DNA from: a virus
Strand: one strand, 5' to 3'
Length of the DNA: 23,798 nt
IMG/VR virus record: IMGVR_UViG_3300010401_000080
Location: 1-23,798 of that record
Position numbers and translations under genes: made by a program. Numbering within the stretch: position 1 is the first letter of the stretch; each line of letters opens with the position of its first letter. Below, piece by piece: positions 1-7,266 of this stretch. Below the pieces are notes generated by a model. The model was not told the DNA's origin. It worked only from the letters and a program-made list of their open reading frames with translations, and made no database searches.

Positions 1-95
1 CTGCTCCCGTGAGGTATGCTCCCGTGAGGTATGCTCCCGTGAGGTCTGCTCCCGTGAGGTCTGCTCCACTGAGGTATGCTCCCCTGAGGTATGCT
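1..95. repeat. 15-bp coding tandem repeat (six copies plus a partial one)
   Basis: Six head-to-tail copies of a 15-bp unit (consensus MTGCTCCCGTGAGGT, M = A or C) fill 1-90, with five more matching bases to 95. Four copies differ only at the first base, which switches the minus-strand codon between TAC (Tyr) and GAC (Asp). The copies at 61-75 and 76-90 have one or two further changes. The unit encodes one pentapeptide repeat, so copy number can change without a frameshift. The array continues past the left edge, so its total length is unknown. Confidence 0.93.
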
Positions 96-202
96 TTGTT
101 TTTAACAGCTTCTATTACTGTTTCTTTAACTGAATTACCCTTTTTTTCATATTCAAAGAGAAGCGAACCCAACATTGTTTTAATTTGAATCTTTGTTTTC
201 AT
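1..202 (-). CDS. Pentapeptide-repeat protein, C-terminal part beyond window edge
   Basis: Reading from an ATG at 202, the frame is open to the left edge, giving 67 residues of a longer protein. The first 36 residues form a charged, probably helical head (begins MKTKIQIKTMLG). From about residue 37 the frame becomes strict five-residue repeats of the form A(Y/D)L(T/S/R)G, which is the pentapeptide-repeat pattern known to fold as a right-handed beta helix. The repeats are encoded by the 15-bp DNA tandem repeat at 1-95. A promoter-like site lies about 35 bases upstream. The protein's role is unknown; some family members mimic DNA and inhibit gyrase, but nothing here shows that. The Tyr variants at the position before the central Leu are less usual than Asp or Asn. 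The fold is fairly sure, the function is not. Confidence 0.8.
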   Translation of the reverse strand, partial: MKTKIQIKTMLGSLLFEYEKKGNSVKETVIEAVKNKAYLRGAYLSGADLTGADLTGAYLTGAYLTGA

Positions 203-237
203 TACTAAGTTTTTAAATTGATTAAAATATTACTTTA

Positions 238-268
238 CAAAGATAAGCTTAATTTATAATACGTGCAA
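238..268 (-). promoter_or_regulatory. Bacteroidota-type promoter for the pentapeptide gene
   Basis: On the minus strand TTG (268-266) is followed by 20 bases and then TATCTTTG (245-238), matching the Bacteroidota form TTG-N17-23-TAnnTTTG. Transcription would start near 231, leaving a leader of about 30 bases before the ATG at 202. The surrounding bases are AT-rich, so a chance match is possible, but spacing and placement both fit. Confidence 0.5.
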
Positions 269-282
269 AATAATACAGATAT

Positions 283-426
283 TTAATTCTTTGCCTTTTG
301 GAAAATCCTTACCTGATCTTTTACACGCTGATCAACAATAGCCTTTTTGCGCTTTCTCTTTTGCAAAATGCGAAGGAAAAGGAAAAATTTAATGTCGTCA
401 ATCAGTTCTTTGGATGGTGTTGGCAC
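283..426 (-). CDS. Possible small basic protein (47 aa, GTG start)
   Basis: This frame lies between the GGDW-ending protein gene and the pentapeptide promoter. It has no in-frame ATG; the only start near its head is GTG at 426, just after an in-frame TGA. The product would carry a short hydrophobic stretch (FFLFLRIL) followed by a strongly basic run (QKRKRKKA) and a charged tail ending KAKN. Its gap of about 58 bases to the upstream gene is larger than usual in this operon. I do not recognise it. It could be chance, although its composition resembles that of its neighbours and it would fill the only gap near the terminase block. Confidence 0.3.
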   Translation of the reverse strand: MPTPSKELIDDIKFFLFLRILQKRKRKKAIVDQRVKDQVRIFQKAKN

Positions 427-484
427 ATGTCAAAGGTAATAAAAAACCTATCTGAATGCTCAGTTTTTCGGATAAACACTTTTT

Positions 485-775
485 TTACCAGTCTCCATCC
501 GCGCCCCCTCCGCCTCCTGAACCTCCATCAAAGCCGCTAAAACTTGAATCAGAATCGCTATTGCTATCCGAATCAGAACTTGAAGAACTGAAAATATCAT
601 TCAATATTGCTGCTTCAATAACATCTTCAACAATAGATGTACCTGCACCATTGTCGTAGTATTGCCTATCGGCACTATTCCTAATATTGGAATAATTTGG
701 GTTATTGGTCTTAAAAACCTTTTCAGCAATTGCCTTGTCTTTCTTTTTCCGTTTAAAAATGTTAAATGGCTTCAT
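485..775 (-). CDS. Small protein with Ser/Asp-rich linker and Gly-rich GDW end
   Basis: The protein has 96 residues. Residues 1-25 are strongly basic (KRKKKDK). The middle is neutral. The end is low-complexity: a run of five Ser, alternating Ser-Asp, then a Gly-rich tail finishing ADGDW. Gly-rich tails that end in a Trp occur at the C-terminus of many small phage and bacterial proteins, but no enzyme function follows from this. It lies 14 bases downstream of the terminase large subunit, a position where many phages begin the portal and head genes; this protein is too small to be a portal. It may be a structural or accessory protein. Function unknown. Confidence 0.7.
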   Translation of the reverse strand: MKPFNIFKRKKKDKAIAEKVFKTNNPNYSNIRNSADRQYYDNGAGTSIVEDVIEAAILNDIFSSSSSDSDSNSDSDSSFSGFDGGSGGGGGADGDW

Positions 776-789
776 AATATTTAGTTTGA

Positions 790-1953
790 TTAAATTACGC
801 TTATCGAATACCTGCCTGAAGGTTTCAGCATATGCGAATGTACGGCATATCTGAGGGCGTCCATCAAATCGTCCTTGAATTTTACAGGCTCTTCAAAAAG
901 GTTGCCTGCCGAATCCTCACGCCACTTATAAGAGCCGCGCTCTTTCATGATGTTCTGCGGTCCAGTCCTGACGACATTAATCTTTAGCCTCTGCACCCTT
1001 TCAATCCCGTTCTTTACCGATTTGTCTGCTGGTTTCACGTTAAAGCCCGCTTTTCGTATTTCAGCAATTGCCTGTGGGTTTGCCACATCGGCATAGATAG
1101 GCTGGTTTGTGACGTTGGATTTCAGCACCTCAATAATATCCGCATTGGTCATATAGCTTTTATAAAGCAGTTCCTCGACAAACAATATCCGGCTGTCGGC
1201 AAGGTAGCACCTTACCAATGCTGTTGGGTGCACCCACCCAAAATCCAATCCATAGAAAACATCAAAGTTTGAAGGGTCTGGCATTTCATCAACCAAGTCC
1301 CAGGGAGGGTATATCAAGCCTTTAAGCTGCCCACGTTGCCCCAGACCGTATATTTTCCAAAGGTTTTCATCAACATCTTTGAGCCGTTCAATCTCTTTTA
1401 CGATTTCAGGGTCAAGGAATGAATTGTCCAAAAAGGTTGACTGTATAAATGTCACCTCTGAACTTGGCCTTGTCAACACATCCTCATAAATCCAGTGGTT
1501 TTCATCTGCCGGATTGTAGTCAATGAATATCTGGTCTTTTGTCCGTAAAGCAAGCTGTATGAACGTTTCCTGTGGGATAAGGTTGCATTCGTTCACAAAA
1601 AGAATATCCCTACGTGGCCCCCTCGCCTTGGCAGGTATGTCCACCGAAAAGAACTCCAGGATTGAACCGTTCGGCAGTTCAAAGATATTTTCTGTTTTGT
1701 TGTGATTTACAAGGTCGTAAAGTTCTGCAGCATGGAGGATATTTATAAAATCTCTAATTGCCCCTTTTTTAAGGTGCGGCAAAGTGATTGCACAAACGGA
1801 AATATGGAGCCGCTTTTCCCATGCCCTTTGAAGAAGCAACTGTAAGATACTGAAAGTTTTACCTGAGGATGAGCCCCCCTGGTTGACGACTATCCTTGTC
1901 TTGGCTTCATCGTTCCTGTCATAAATGCGTGGCGATACATTAATGGGCTTCAT
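790..1953 (-). CDS. terL: Phage terminase large subunit
   Basis: This is the DNA-packaging motor, which cuts concatemeric phage DNA and pumps it into the prohead using ATP. The 387-residue length suits the smaller PBSX-type class. The N-terminal ATPase has a Walker A motif at residues 25-33 (QGGSSSGKT) and a Walker B-like strand at 116-122 (DILFVNE) with Glu122 as the likely catalytic carboxylate; Asn occupies the place before it where Asp is common. The C-terminal RNase H-like nuclease shows YGLDFGW (Asp237), YADVANP (Asp289) and DDLMDALRYA (Asp362 and Asp365), the usual acidic metal-binding set. The start overlaps the preceding gene by 14 bases, as expected for coupled terminase subunits. 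The family call is secure. Confidence 0.95.
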   Translation of the reverse strand: MKPINVSPRIYDRNDEAKTRIVVNQGGSSSGKTFSILQLLLQRAWEKRLHISVCAITLPHLKKGAIRDFINILHAAELYDLVNHNKTENIFELPNGSILEFFSVDIPAKARGPRRDILFVNECNLIPQETFIQLALRTKDQIFIDYNPADENHWIYEDVLTRPSSEVTFIQSTFLDNSFLDPEIVKEIERLKDVDENLWKIYGLGQRGQLKGLIYPPWDLVDEMPDPSNFDVFYGLDFGWVHPTALVRCYLADSRILFVEELLYKSYMTNADIIEVLKSNVTNQPIYADVANPQAIAEIRKAGFNVKPADKSVKNGIERVQRLKINVVRTGPQNIMKERGSYKWREDSAGNLFEEPVKFKDDLMDALRYAVHSHMLKPSGRYSISVI

Positions 1954-2365
1954 TTAATTCCTTTGCCTCCAGTTCCTCTTTGGTTAGATATACATGGTTT
2001 ATCTGGATTGCTGTGATAAGCTGCTGGCCTTTAGTTGTCATGTCTATTGATTCCTGTGGTTTGCCATGTGCCCGGCTAAGGAACAGTTCTAAGTTGAAAG
2101 CAGAGCCACGTGAAATGTCCTTTTGTATTGCACCGATAACTATGCGCTCCAATACTGTTAAATTCGGGTTTTTGGAGGCTTCTGTAAGCTCGTCTTTGTT
2201 CATTGAAAGGATTACAAGGATGCAGTCTTTGACCTCCGATTGTGAATAGCCCTGTGCCTTCAGTTCTGAAATGTATTTTCGTGGTCTCCCCGCATAGTTA
2301 CCTGACTCCCCTTTTTGAAGTTGATTAATTGCGCCTCCATGCTCCTGTAATACTTTTTGAGCCAT
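1940..2365 (-). CDS. Probable terminase small subunit / DUF5681-like protein
   Basis: The protein has 141 residues. Residues 18-30 (KGESGNYAGRPRK) resemble the short basic motif of DUF5681-like proteins often found next to phage terminases. A helical segment follows, with ELKAQGYSQSEV at about 34-45 that could be part of a DNA-binding helix-turn-helix. The gene lies directly upstream of terL and overlaps it, which is the usual place for the subunit that recognises the packaging site. It follows the ParB-methyltransferase gene after six bases. Role assignment rests mainly on position and the motif; direct similarity to studied small terminases was not tested. Confidence 0.65.
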   Translation of the reverse strand: MAQKVLQEHGGAINQLQKGESGNYAGRPRKYISELKAQGYSQSEVKDCILVILSMNKDELTEASKNPNLTVLERIVIGAIQKDISRGSAFNLELFLSRAHGKPQESIDMTTKGQQLITAIQINHVYLTKEELEAKELNEAH

Positions 2366-2371
2366 CCTTTG

Positions 2372-3694
2372 TTAATCCTTTGTTCCCTCTAATGATGAAA
2401 AGTCCAAATCTGGGAAGTTTTCTTTTATCTTTTTAGGGTCGCCTTTATAGAAAATAAGGACGTTTTGATGGCATTTGCCAAGTTTTCTATTTTTCATTGA
2501 ATTAGCTACAATTAATCCTAAATTGCCAACATGATTTATTAATATACATTCATTATATAATAAAGTTGGATAAAAAGACATAATAGTCTCACTTACAAAA
2601 TTCCTGTAAAACCCTTTCTTGTCTCTAATATCGCCAACAACAAAACATGCAAATCGGTTATCTTTAAGCCTGTCTAATGACTTTTTTATAATTTCACGAT
2701 ATTGGATTAGAAATTTATCATAATCCATTGTCGAAAGGTCTTCTGGGTCATCTGAATACACTTCTAAATCAAAATAAGGCGGACAACTAAATATTAAATC
2801 TGCACCAATCTTATTACAAATCTTATCAATGTTTAATGAATTGCCGCAATGCCAAACGGGTTGTGGGTCTTTACAAATTTTTAAGGACTGTTGCCTATTT
2901 GCCTCAATTTGATCTTTTCGCAATTCAACACCTATGTATTGAAACCCTAATTGAGAAGCAACAATGCCACGTACAGAACCTCCTGCAAAAGGGTCTATTA
3001 TTGTGCCATTGATGGGACAAAACCATTGATATATAATTTCGCAAAGCACGGGGTCAAATATTGATATACCGTTGTTTATTGAGTTTAGTTTTTTTCTTAC
3101 ATCGGAATTACCAATAGTATCAAATGCCTGTACACCTTCTCTGCTTTTTTCAGACTCAATACCCAAATCAAGCCAATTACGCTTCCTTTCCTGCCAATAG
3201 CCCTGACGGGTGTCTAAAATCGAGAACGGTGGTATTATGAATTTATCAACCAGTTTTTTAGCATCGCCTTTGCCTCCAAATTCTTCATCTTCTGAATTAC
3301 TTTCAAACTCCAGCGGCAAATCAAGCCCCCAGCTCGCCAAATCTTCAACATCCCACTCATTGGCCAATTGTTCCCAATTCCATTCCCCAAACCCAAGATT
3401 GTCCTTTATCACAAATTCCTTCCATTGCTCCGCCGTGAGGTCTTTGGATTGTTTTACCCATTCCTCAGGCAATTCTTTATAACCAAGTTCTTTTAACGCC
3501 AATAATCGCATATTGCCACCCTGTACAATAAATGCAGAATCAACAACAATAGGGCGCAAAGCCATCATTCCAGGAAAAGATTTCAAAGAGTCGCAAAGCT
3601 GCTGAAACTTCTCATCTTTAATAATACGTGGGTTATTGGGGTTCTGTTTTAATTTAGATATTTTCACAACCGTTATTTCTTTAGTCTGTTTCAA
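2372..3694 (-). CDS. ParB-like domain fused to a DNA methyltransferase
   Basis: The protein has 440 residues in two parts. Residues 8-115 look like a ParB/Srx-type domain: KISKLKQNPNNPR opens it, QGGNMRLLAL (58-67) matches the GERR-like box, and IKDN followed by WNWEQLA closes it. Residues 195-425 form an AdoMet-dependent DNA methyltransferase with the cofactor loop DPFAGGS (234-240) before the catalytic SCPPY (303-307). This family modifies exocyclic amino groups; whether the target is adenine-N6 or cytosine-N4 is not clear. The start is TTG, fixed by an in-frame TAA just upstream and by overlap with the TGA of the preceding 58-codon gene. No restriction enzyme lies beside it, so it is probably an orphan methylase, perhaps protecting phage DNA. 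Confidence 0.85.
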   Translation of the reverse strand: MKQTKEITVVKISKLKQNPNNPRIIKDEKFQQLCDSLKSFPGMMALRPIVVDSAFIVQGGNMRLLALKELGYKELPEEWVKQSKDLTAEQWKEFVIKDNLGFGEWNWEQLANEWDVEDLASWGLDLPLEFESNSEDEEFGGKGDAKKLVDKFIIPPFSILDTRQGYWQERKRNWLDLGIESEKSREGVQAFDTIGNSDVRKKLNSINNGISIFDPVLCEIIYQWFCPINGTIIDPFAGGSVRGIVASQLGFQYIGVELRKDQIEANRQQSLKICKDPQPVWHCGNSLNIDKICNKIGADLIFSCPPYFDLEVYSDDPEDLSTMDYDKFLIQYREIIKKSLDRLKDNRFACFVVGDIRDKKGFYRNFVSETIMSFYPTLLYNECILINHVGNLGLIVANSMKNRKLGKCHQNVLIFYKGDPKKIKENFPDLDFSSLEGTKD

Positions 3695-3867
3695 TTTGGG
3701 AAAACTTTAATGCTTCTTGAAAAATGTTTAATTATGCCGTTATTGTAAGTCCTTTTAATGCCAAATTTTCTGTACACCCCTGTTGCTCTCATAAAATGAG
3801 ATATATGGATGACTTCTTCATTGAAAGAAATGTCAACCTTAACTATTTCTTTACTCTTTTGAGCCAT
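3691..3867 (-). CDS. Small protein of unknown function (58 aa)
   Basis: The frame runs from ATG at 3867 to a TGA that overlaps the TTG start of the methyltransferase gene. It begins MAQKSKEIVKVDIS and is basic towards its end (IKHFSRSIKVF). It overlaps the end of the preceding 55-codon frame by 25 bases. The pattern KVDISFNEEVIHIS suggests two beta strands. I do not recognise the family. Coupling on both sides supports it as a real gene; its function is unknown. Confidence 0.6.
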   Translation of the reverse strand: MAQKSKEIVKVDISFNEEVIHISHFMRATGVYRKFGIKRTYNNGIIKHFSRSIKVFPN

Positions 3868-4010
3868 TTCTGATATGCTTTATGTTGTTCTTTTCGTGAT
3901 AATTGTTGCCCTACCTCATAAGGCAACATGCACATTCGCATAAATAACCAAGCATGATTAAGCCTATAATAATAATTTAGGAACGGTTCTATATGCTCAA
4001 TTGGCATCAT
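3843..4010 (-). CDS. Small basic protein of unknown function (55 aa)
   Basis: The frame starts at tandem ATG codons (4010 and 4007) that overlap the end of the preceding gene. The product is aromatic-rich at its head (FLNYYYRLNHAWLF), has several Met residues, and ends in a basic helix (KEQHKAYQKWLKRVKK). No transmembrane segment or known motif is clear. It fills the space between two otherwise separate genes with overlaps at both ends, the same arrangement as elsewhere in this operon. Function unknown. Confidence 0.55.
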   Translation of the reverse strand: MMPIEHIEPFLNYYYRLNHAWLFMRMCMLPYEVGQQLSRKEQHKAYQKWLKRVKK

Positions 4011-4314
4011 TTTTCTTTACAAATTTACCGTTTTCGCGTTTCTGTTCAAATTTGCCCAAATCCTTGGCGTTAGGGTCTGGGATTTCCTGTAGCAAATATT
4101 TGTTCGCTTCCCACCAACCACAGATTTTGTCGATAAAACCCATGAGCGAAGGCCCACAATGGAAGCAAGGCGGTGGGTCACCTGTCTCTGCGCTGAAAAG
4201 GTCTGACGCACTGTACATGATGCTTGAATAACCACCGGGAACGCCCCTGTTTATGTGGCATTCGATAAGTTTTGGCATGTACTGTTCGAGCTGTTTAAGG
4301 GTGTCGAGTATCAT
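3997..4314 (-). CDS. Hypothetical protein with a CxxC pair
   Basis: The protein has 105 residues and no signal peptide or membrane helix. It contains CFHCG near residue 50, an isolated Cys and His earlier (IECHINRG), and a basic tail (KFEQKRENGKFVKKN). The Cys and His residues could bind a metal, though the spacing does not match a named zinc finger that I know. The start overlaps the preceding stop as ATGA. Overlapping frames on either strand here were judged spurious because this one is coupled at both ends. Confidence 0.7.
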   Translation of the reverse strand: MILDTLKQLEQYMPKLIECHINRGVPGGYSSIMYSASDLFSAETGDPPPCFHCGPSLMGFIDKICGWWEANKYLLQEIPDPNAKDLGKFEQKRENGKFVKKNDAN

Positions 4315-4631
4315 AATTCTATTTTTTCAGGTTTCCAATCTGGCAATTTTAATTTTACTTTTAGTTCCTCATAATTATCATGTAAATGAATGGTACAAAT
4401 TGCCTTTAAAATGTTACAGAATCCATTATATTGAGTTTCTTTTGAGTCCTCATCTTGTTGATTATAACAATCCATTATTAGTTGTCGTTCGTTTTCAGTA
4501 TGCGACCAAAATGCTTCGCTCCAATTTCTATTTATCAAAATATCGTTTAATAATAAATGAATTCCGGGAAAAGAATTATTCCAAATAGCTATTAAATTAC
4601 TTGATGCCTTTTTAAATAATTCATCTCTCAT
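4311..4631 (-). CDS. Hypothetical protein (106 aa)
   Basis: This is a soluble-looking, mostly helical acidic protein, rich in Asn, Glu and Leu, without recognisable motifs. It begins MRDELFKKASSN and ends DWKPEKIEL. It is ATGA-coupled both to the membrane protein upstream and to the CxxC protein downstream, so it belongs to the same transcript. Family not recognised. Confidence 0.7.
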   Translation of the reverse strand: MRDELFKKASSNLIAIWNNSFPGIHLLLNDILINRNWSEAFWSHTENERQLIMDCYNQQDEDSKETQYNGFCNILKAICTIHLHDNYEELKVKLKLPDWKPEKIEL

Positions 4632-4897
4632 ATCCTTGTAAATTTACTGATTAAAGTTGCAATAACGGAACAAATTGCGGCGTAAAATATAAAAAGCGGT
4701 TCTTGGTTAATTGCAAAATAAGCCAATCCTGACCAAAAACCCAAACATAATGGGCAAGAAAATGGTTTTAATTGTGCTTTTGGCTTTATAAAATGATTAA
4801 AAATCAATTCATGCCTTATCCTTTGTACTAACCCCGAACCCTCTGCAAAAAGCCAAGCGAAACATGCTATGCCGATTATTTCAAGTATTGTTTTCAT
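4628..4897 (-). CDS. Small membrane protein with CPLC motif
   Basis: A longer frame begins at 4960, but ATG at 4897 overlaps the preceding TGA as ATGA, so I take that start and an 89-residue product. There are two or three hydrophobic segments: an N-terminal one (about residues 4-18), one after the Cys motif (GFWSGLAYFA) and one near the end (FIFYAAICSVIATLI). The motif FSCPLCLGFWSG sits at the edge of a membrane segment, recalling DUF1360-like small membrane proteins that carry CPxCxxFW. Its place after a glycosyltransferase gene suggests a link to envelope modification, but this is inference. ATG at 4903 is an alternative start. Confidence 0.65.
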   Translation of the reverse strand: MKTILEIIGIACFAWLFAEGSGLVQRIRHELIFNHFIKPKAQLKPFSCPLCLGFWSGLAYFAINQEPLFIFYAAICSVIATLISKFTRI

Positions 4898-5769
4898 ATC
4901 CATTTCCCGTTTAAAAATTGATAAACATTTTCCGCATTGCCCCGGTAAATCACGCTCCAAAGCCCTCCGTTTCCGCTATGGGTAACAAGATATTTGCATT
5001 TTGCCATAATCAAAACTGCCGCAAAAAACTTTTTGCCATATTCCGCACGTTCTGACATTGGAAGCTCCAGGAAGTTTGCGGAATCCTTTTTTTTCATTGC
5101 CGGCAGCTCGTGGAACGTGAACGAATTTGGGAAATTATCCTTAAAAGTATTCATGAACTCCGCCTCGTCTGGCATAACAAGGAACCTGATGCCAGGGTTC
5201 TTTTTTTCAATTTTAGTTGCCTGGGAAATAAAATCGTAATAATTGGCACATTGCGTCTCCCGGTTCTTGTCATTGCCCCTGTAAAACACGGCACATGTAT
5301 TCTCAAAATCAATATTGTTGCCTTCTGTGAGATATAATTCCCAACTGTTAACCCCTTCGCTTGGTGTGAAATATTTTTTGATAAATGGCTTCATGCTATT
5401 AAAGTCCAGTTGCTTATAATCTGAATATTGAGGGTCTATGTTTTCCTGAAAAGTGATTGCCACAGGGTTCATTGCTATTTGATAATCATCATTTTCAGTA
5501 TAAGGCAATTCCCCAATTTCAAAACTCTTTTCATCAAAATAAAAAGGTACCAGATCACTCACAGTGTCAGATTTGTAAAAGGCATATTGAATTGACCTAT
5601 CCACAATATCAGGCAACCTGCCGTGATTCTTGTAATAAATCATAATATCCTGTAATGCAATAGAGCTATTTGAAAAGAACCCTGCATTGTGGATTACCAC
5701 TAATTTTGTTTCATCTATCATTGGCGAAAAAGGCGGGTTTGCCCCACTGTTTATTATTTCAAATTCCAT
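4894..5769 (-). CDS. Putative glycosyltransferase, fucosyltransferase-like GT-B type
   Basis: The protein has 291 residues. The second half carries AVFYRGNDKNRE (160-171), which resembles the sugar-nucleotide-binding loop HxRRGD of fucosyltransferases. It then has a hydrophobic strand FLVMPDEAEF (196-205) and, near the end, a helix plus AKCKYLVTHSGNGGLWSV (256-273), like the AxxCxxxIxSxSTFSWW region of GT11 and GT68 relatives. The likely role is transfer of a sugar from a nucleotide donor. The start abuts the stop of a 45-codon gene. It is the last glycosyltransferase-like gene of the run. The exact family is uncertain because the motifs are degenerate. Confidence 0.55.
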   Translation of the reverse strand: MEFEIINSGANPPFSPMIDETKLVVIHNAGFFSNSSIALQDIMIYYKNHGRLPDIVDRSIQYAFYKSDTVSDLVPFYFDEKSFEIGELPYTENDDYQIAMNPVAITFQENIDPQYSDYKQLDFNSMKPFIKKYFTPSEGVNSWELYLTEGNNIDFENTCAVFYRGNDKNRETQCANYYDFISQATKIEKKNPGIRFLVMPDEAEFMNTFKDNFPNSFTFHELPAMKKKDSANFLELPMSERAEYGKKFFAAVLIMAKCKYLVTHSGNGGLWSVIYRGNAENVYQFLNGKWI

Positions 5770-5907
5770 TTAATTAAGCGATATAGCAAATTTAATATAA
5801 TCAGTTTGGGCTAGCCCATGTGATTTTAATGAAAATAATATCCATACACACGGGAACCCTTCAAACACCCTGCCGCACTCAAATTGATAGGTTTTATATA
5901 ATTCCAT
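5770..5907 (-). CDS. Small protein of unknown function (45 aa)
   Basis: The frame begins at ATG 5907, overlapping the end of the preceding glycosyltransferase by 14 bases, and its TAA touches the ATG of the next one. The product has a Cys-containing head (YQFECGRVFEG), a short hydrophobic stretch (CVWILFSL) and a neutral tail. The exact fit between two coupled genes supports it. It might be a small partner protein or merely a link that couples translation. Function unknown. Confidence 0.5.
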   Translation of the reverse strand: MELYKTYQFECGRVFEGFPCVWILFSLKSHGLAQTDYIKFAISLN

Positions 5908-6547
5908 ACCTTTCATTTTTCTGTTGCTCTGTCATGTAGCCAGGGTCATTGTAGTAGTACATAATTTTGTCAATAAATACCTCGTTTTTCAGCAGCCCTG
6001 ACTGTTTTAACCTTATTGAAAAATCGTGGTCTTCTGCAAATCTCAATGAAGTATTGAGGCCAATCTGCCGGGCAATGTCGGTTTTTATCACGTCTTTGTG
6101 GAAGATGGTGCGTAAATAGTGATAATCGGGCCCAAATCTTTCATCATTAGGCATTATTAAATGCCTCCTTAATGTAGTTTCTTTATTGTATAATCCAGGG
6201 CCATGCCATTGGCTAAATTCATTCGAATGACAGGCAATTTTCCCACTTGGCCTTATCTCTTCCAAATAGCCAATGCAATCTGGTTTCGTTTCAAGGGCTT
6301 TTCTTATTTCAGAAATATAATCCATTGGAACATTGTCATCATCATCTATCTGGACAATATATTCTGTATCACACTTATCTAATAACAATTGCCTTTTTGC
6401 ACCAATTGCCATTTCTTTATTATCCTTTTCAGAAATAATTTTTGCAAAGCCCCCGACATTTTGAGCCAAAAGCCATAATTGCAAAGTATTGAACTGGCTT
6501 TCCCTCCCCTCAATCGTGGGTATCGCTATGGTGAGTATTGGTTTCAT
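5894..6547 (-). CDS. GT-A fold glycosyltransferase (GT2-like)
   Basis: The start is taken at ATG 6547, which overlaps the preceding TGA as ATGA; a longer frame from 6583 would run into the neighbour. The 217-residue product opens with the Rossmann-type strand LTIAIPTIEGR. It has AKRQLLLDKC before the acidic metal-binding motif VQIDDDDNVP (about 65-74), typical of GT-A enzymes that hold a nucleotide sugar through a divalent metal. A later acidic segment (RFAEDHDFSIRL) matches the catalytic-base region of the GT2 family. No membrane helix is present, so it probably works in the cytoplasm. Donor and acceptor are not predictable. Confidence 0.8.
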   Translation of the reverse strand: MKPILTIAIPTIEGRESQFNTLQLWLLAQNVGGFAKIISEKDNKEMAIGAKRQLLLDKCDTEYIVQIDDDDNVPMDYISEIRKALETKPDCIGYLEEIRPSGKIACHSNEFSQWHGPGLYNKETTLRRHLIMPNDERFGPDYHYLRTIFHKDVIKTDIARQIGLNTSLRFAEDHDFSIRLKQSGLLKNEVFIDKIMYYYNDPGYMTEQQKNERYGII

Positions 6548-7266
6548 AATTGTGGTATTTGCATCCCTTTGCTGTTGAGCCATTGGATGTGAGAGTTGTC
6601 AAAATTTACTTTTTTAATATCTTCGGCAGCTATGCCAAAGTTTTCCCGGTATCGTTGCAAATATAAGGCTTCCCCTTGTTGCCATGTCTGGTTTGATTTT
6701 ACAGAAAGGTCGTCCCAATGCCCTGTAACCGTGTAATGGTTGTGCCTGAAAAGCAAGTTGCTTGTTATTTTCCTATCCAAATAATCCGCGACATTCGTCA
6801 TTTCGGTATCACAGAAAAGATGTAAATATTCAGGGTAATATACATATCCAAACCGGTTGTAATAAGCCCTGTCCATAATCGGAAGAGTAATAATCCAGGG
6901 CTGTTGCCCGTCCTGCGTTTTCAAAATCCAGTCTTTACGGTCGCCAATTTCATCTAAAATAAGCCTGTCCCAATTCTGTAAAGGTTCGCTGAAATCGTCA
7001 GAAACAACGATAATAATATCGCCTGTTGTACAACTTGCCGCGTAGTTTATCGCACCAACTGCCGAGCGGTTATCATTGTAAATCATTTTCACGTCCTTGC
7101 CATGCTCCAAAAATTCCATTTTGTACTGATGCAATGTTTCATCGTCATAATCCAAAGAGATAATATACTCAATATCCTTGTTTTCAGCCATAGCGAGCCA
7201 CTTTTCCATAGTGTCGAAACACCATGAAGGGCGGTGGCGGGATGGGTGGATTATTGAGAATTTCAT
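6544..7266 (-). CDS. GT-A fold glycosyltransferase (GT2-like)
   Basis: The protein has 240 residues. The opening strand FSIIHPSRHRP and the region NRSAVGAINYAASCTTGDIIIVVSDDF (segments at about 66-92) are characteristic of GT2-like enzymes, with Asp90-Asp91 as the metal-binding pair. A His-rich stretch (LLFRHNHYTVTGHWDD) lies in the second half, where the acceptor is usually bound. The gene is ATGA-coupled to the lipoprotein gene upstream and to another glycosyltransferase downstream. The fold call is fairly secure, the substrate unknown. Confidence 0.78.
   Translation of the reverse strand: MKFSIIHPSRHRPSWCFDTMEKWLAMAENKDIEYIISLDYDDETLHQYKMEFLEHGKDVKMIYNDNRSAVGAINYAASCTTGDIIIVVSDDFSEPLQNWDRLILDEIGDRKDWILKTQDGQQPWIITLPIMDRAYYNRFGYVYYPEYLHLFCDTEMTNVADYLDRKITSNLLFRHNHYTVTGHWDDLSVKSNQTWQQGEALYLQRYRENFGIAAEDIKKVNFDNSHIQWLNSKGMQIPQL

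Noticed and set aside
1-95. Short regular repeats that could be taken for a CRISPR array
   Set aside because: There are no spacers; the 15-bp units are adjacent, and they encode pentapeptide repeats in one open frame.
298-659. Plus-strand frames of 80 and 67 codons antisense to the genes near the left edge
   Set aside because: They have low-complexity Pro/Ser products that mirror the Gly/Ser/Asp repeats of the opposite strand, and no plus-strand promoter or neighbours.
4017-4235. A 72-codon minus-strand frame within the CxxC protein gene
   Set aside because: It lies wholly inside a gene that is coupled at both ends, and it has no coupling of its own.
5597-5606. DnaA-box-like CTATCCACA
   Set aside because: It is a single site with one mismatch inside a glycosyltransferase gene and no cluster, so it is likely chance.
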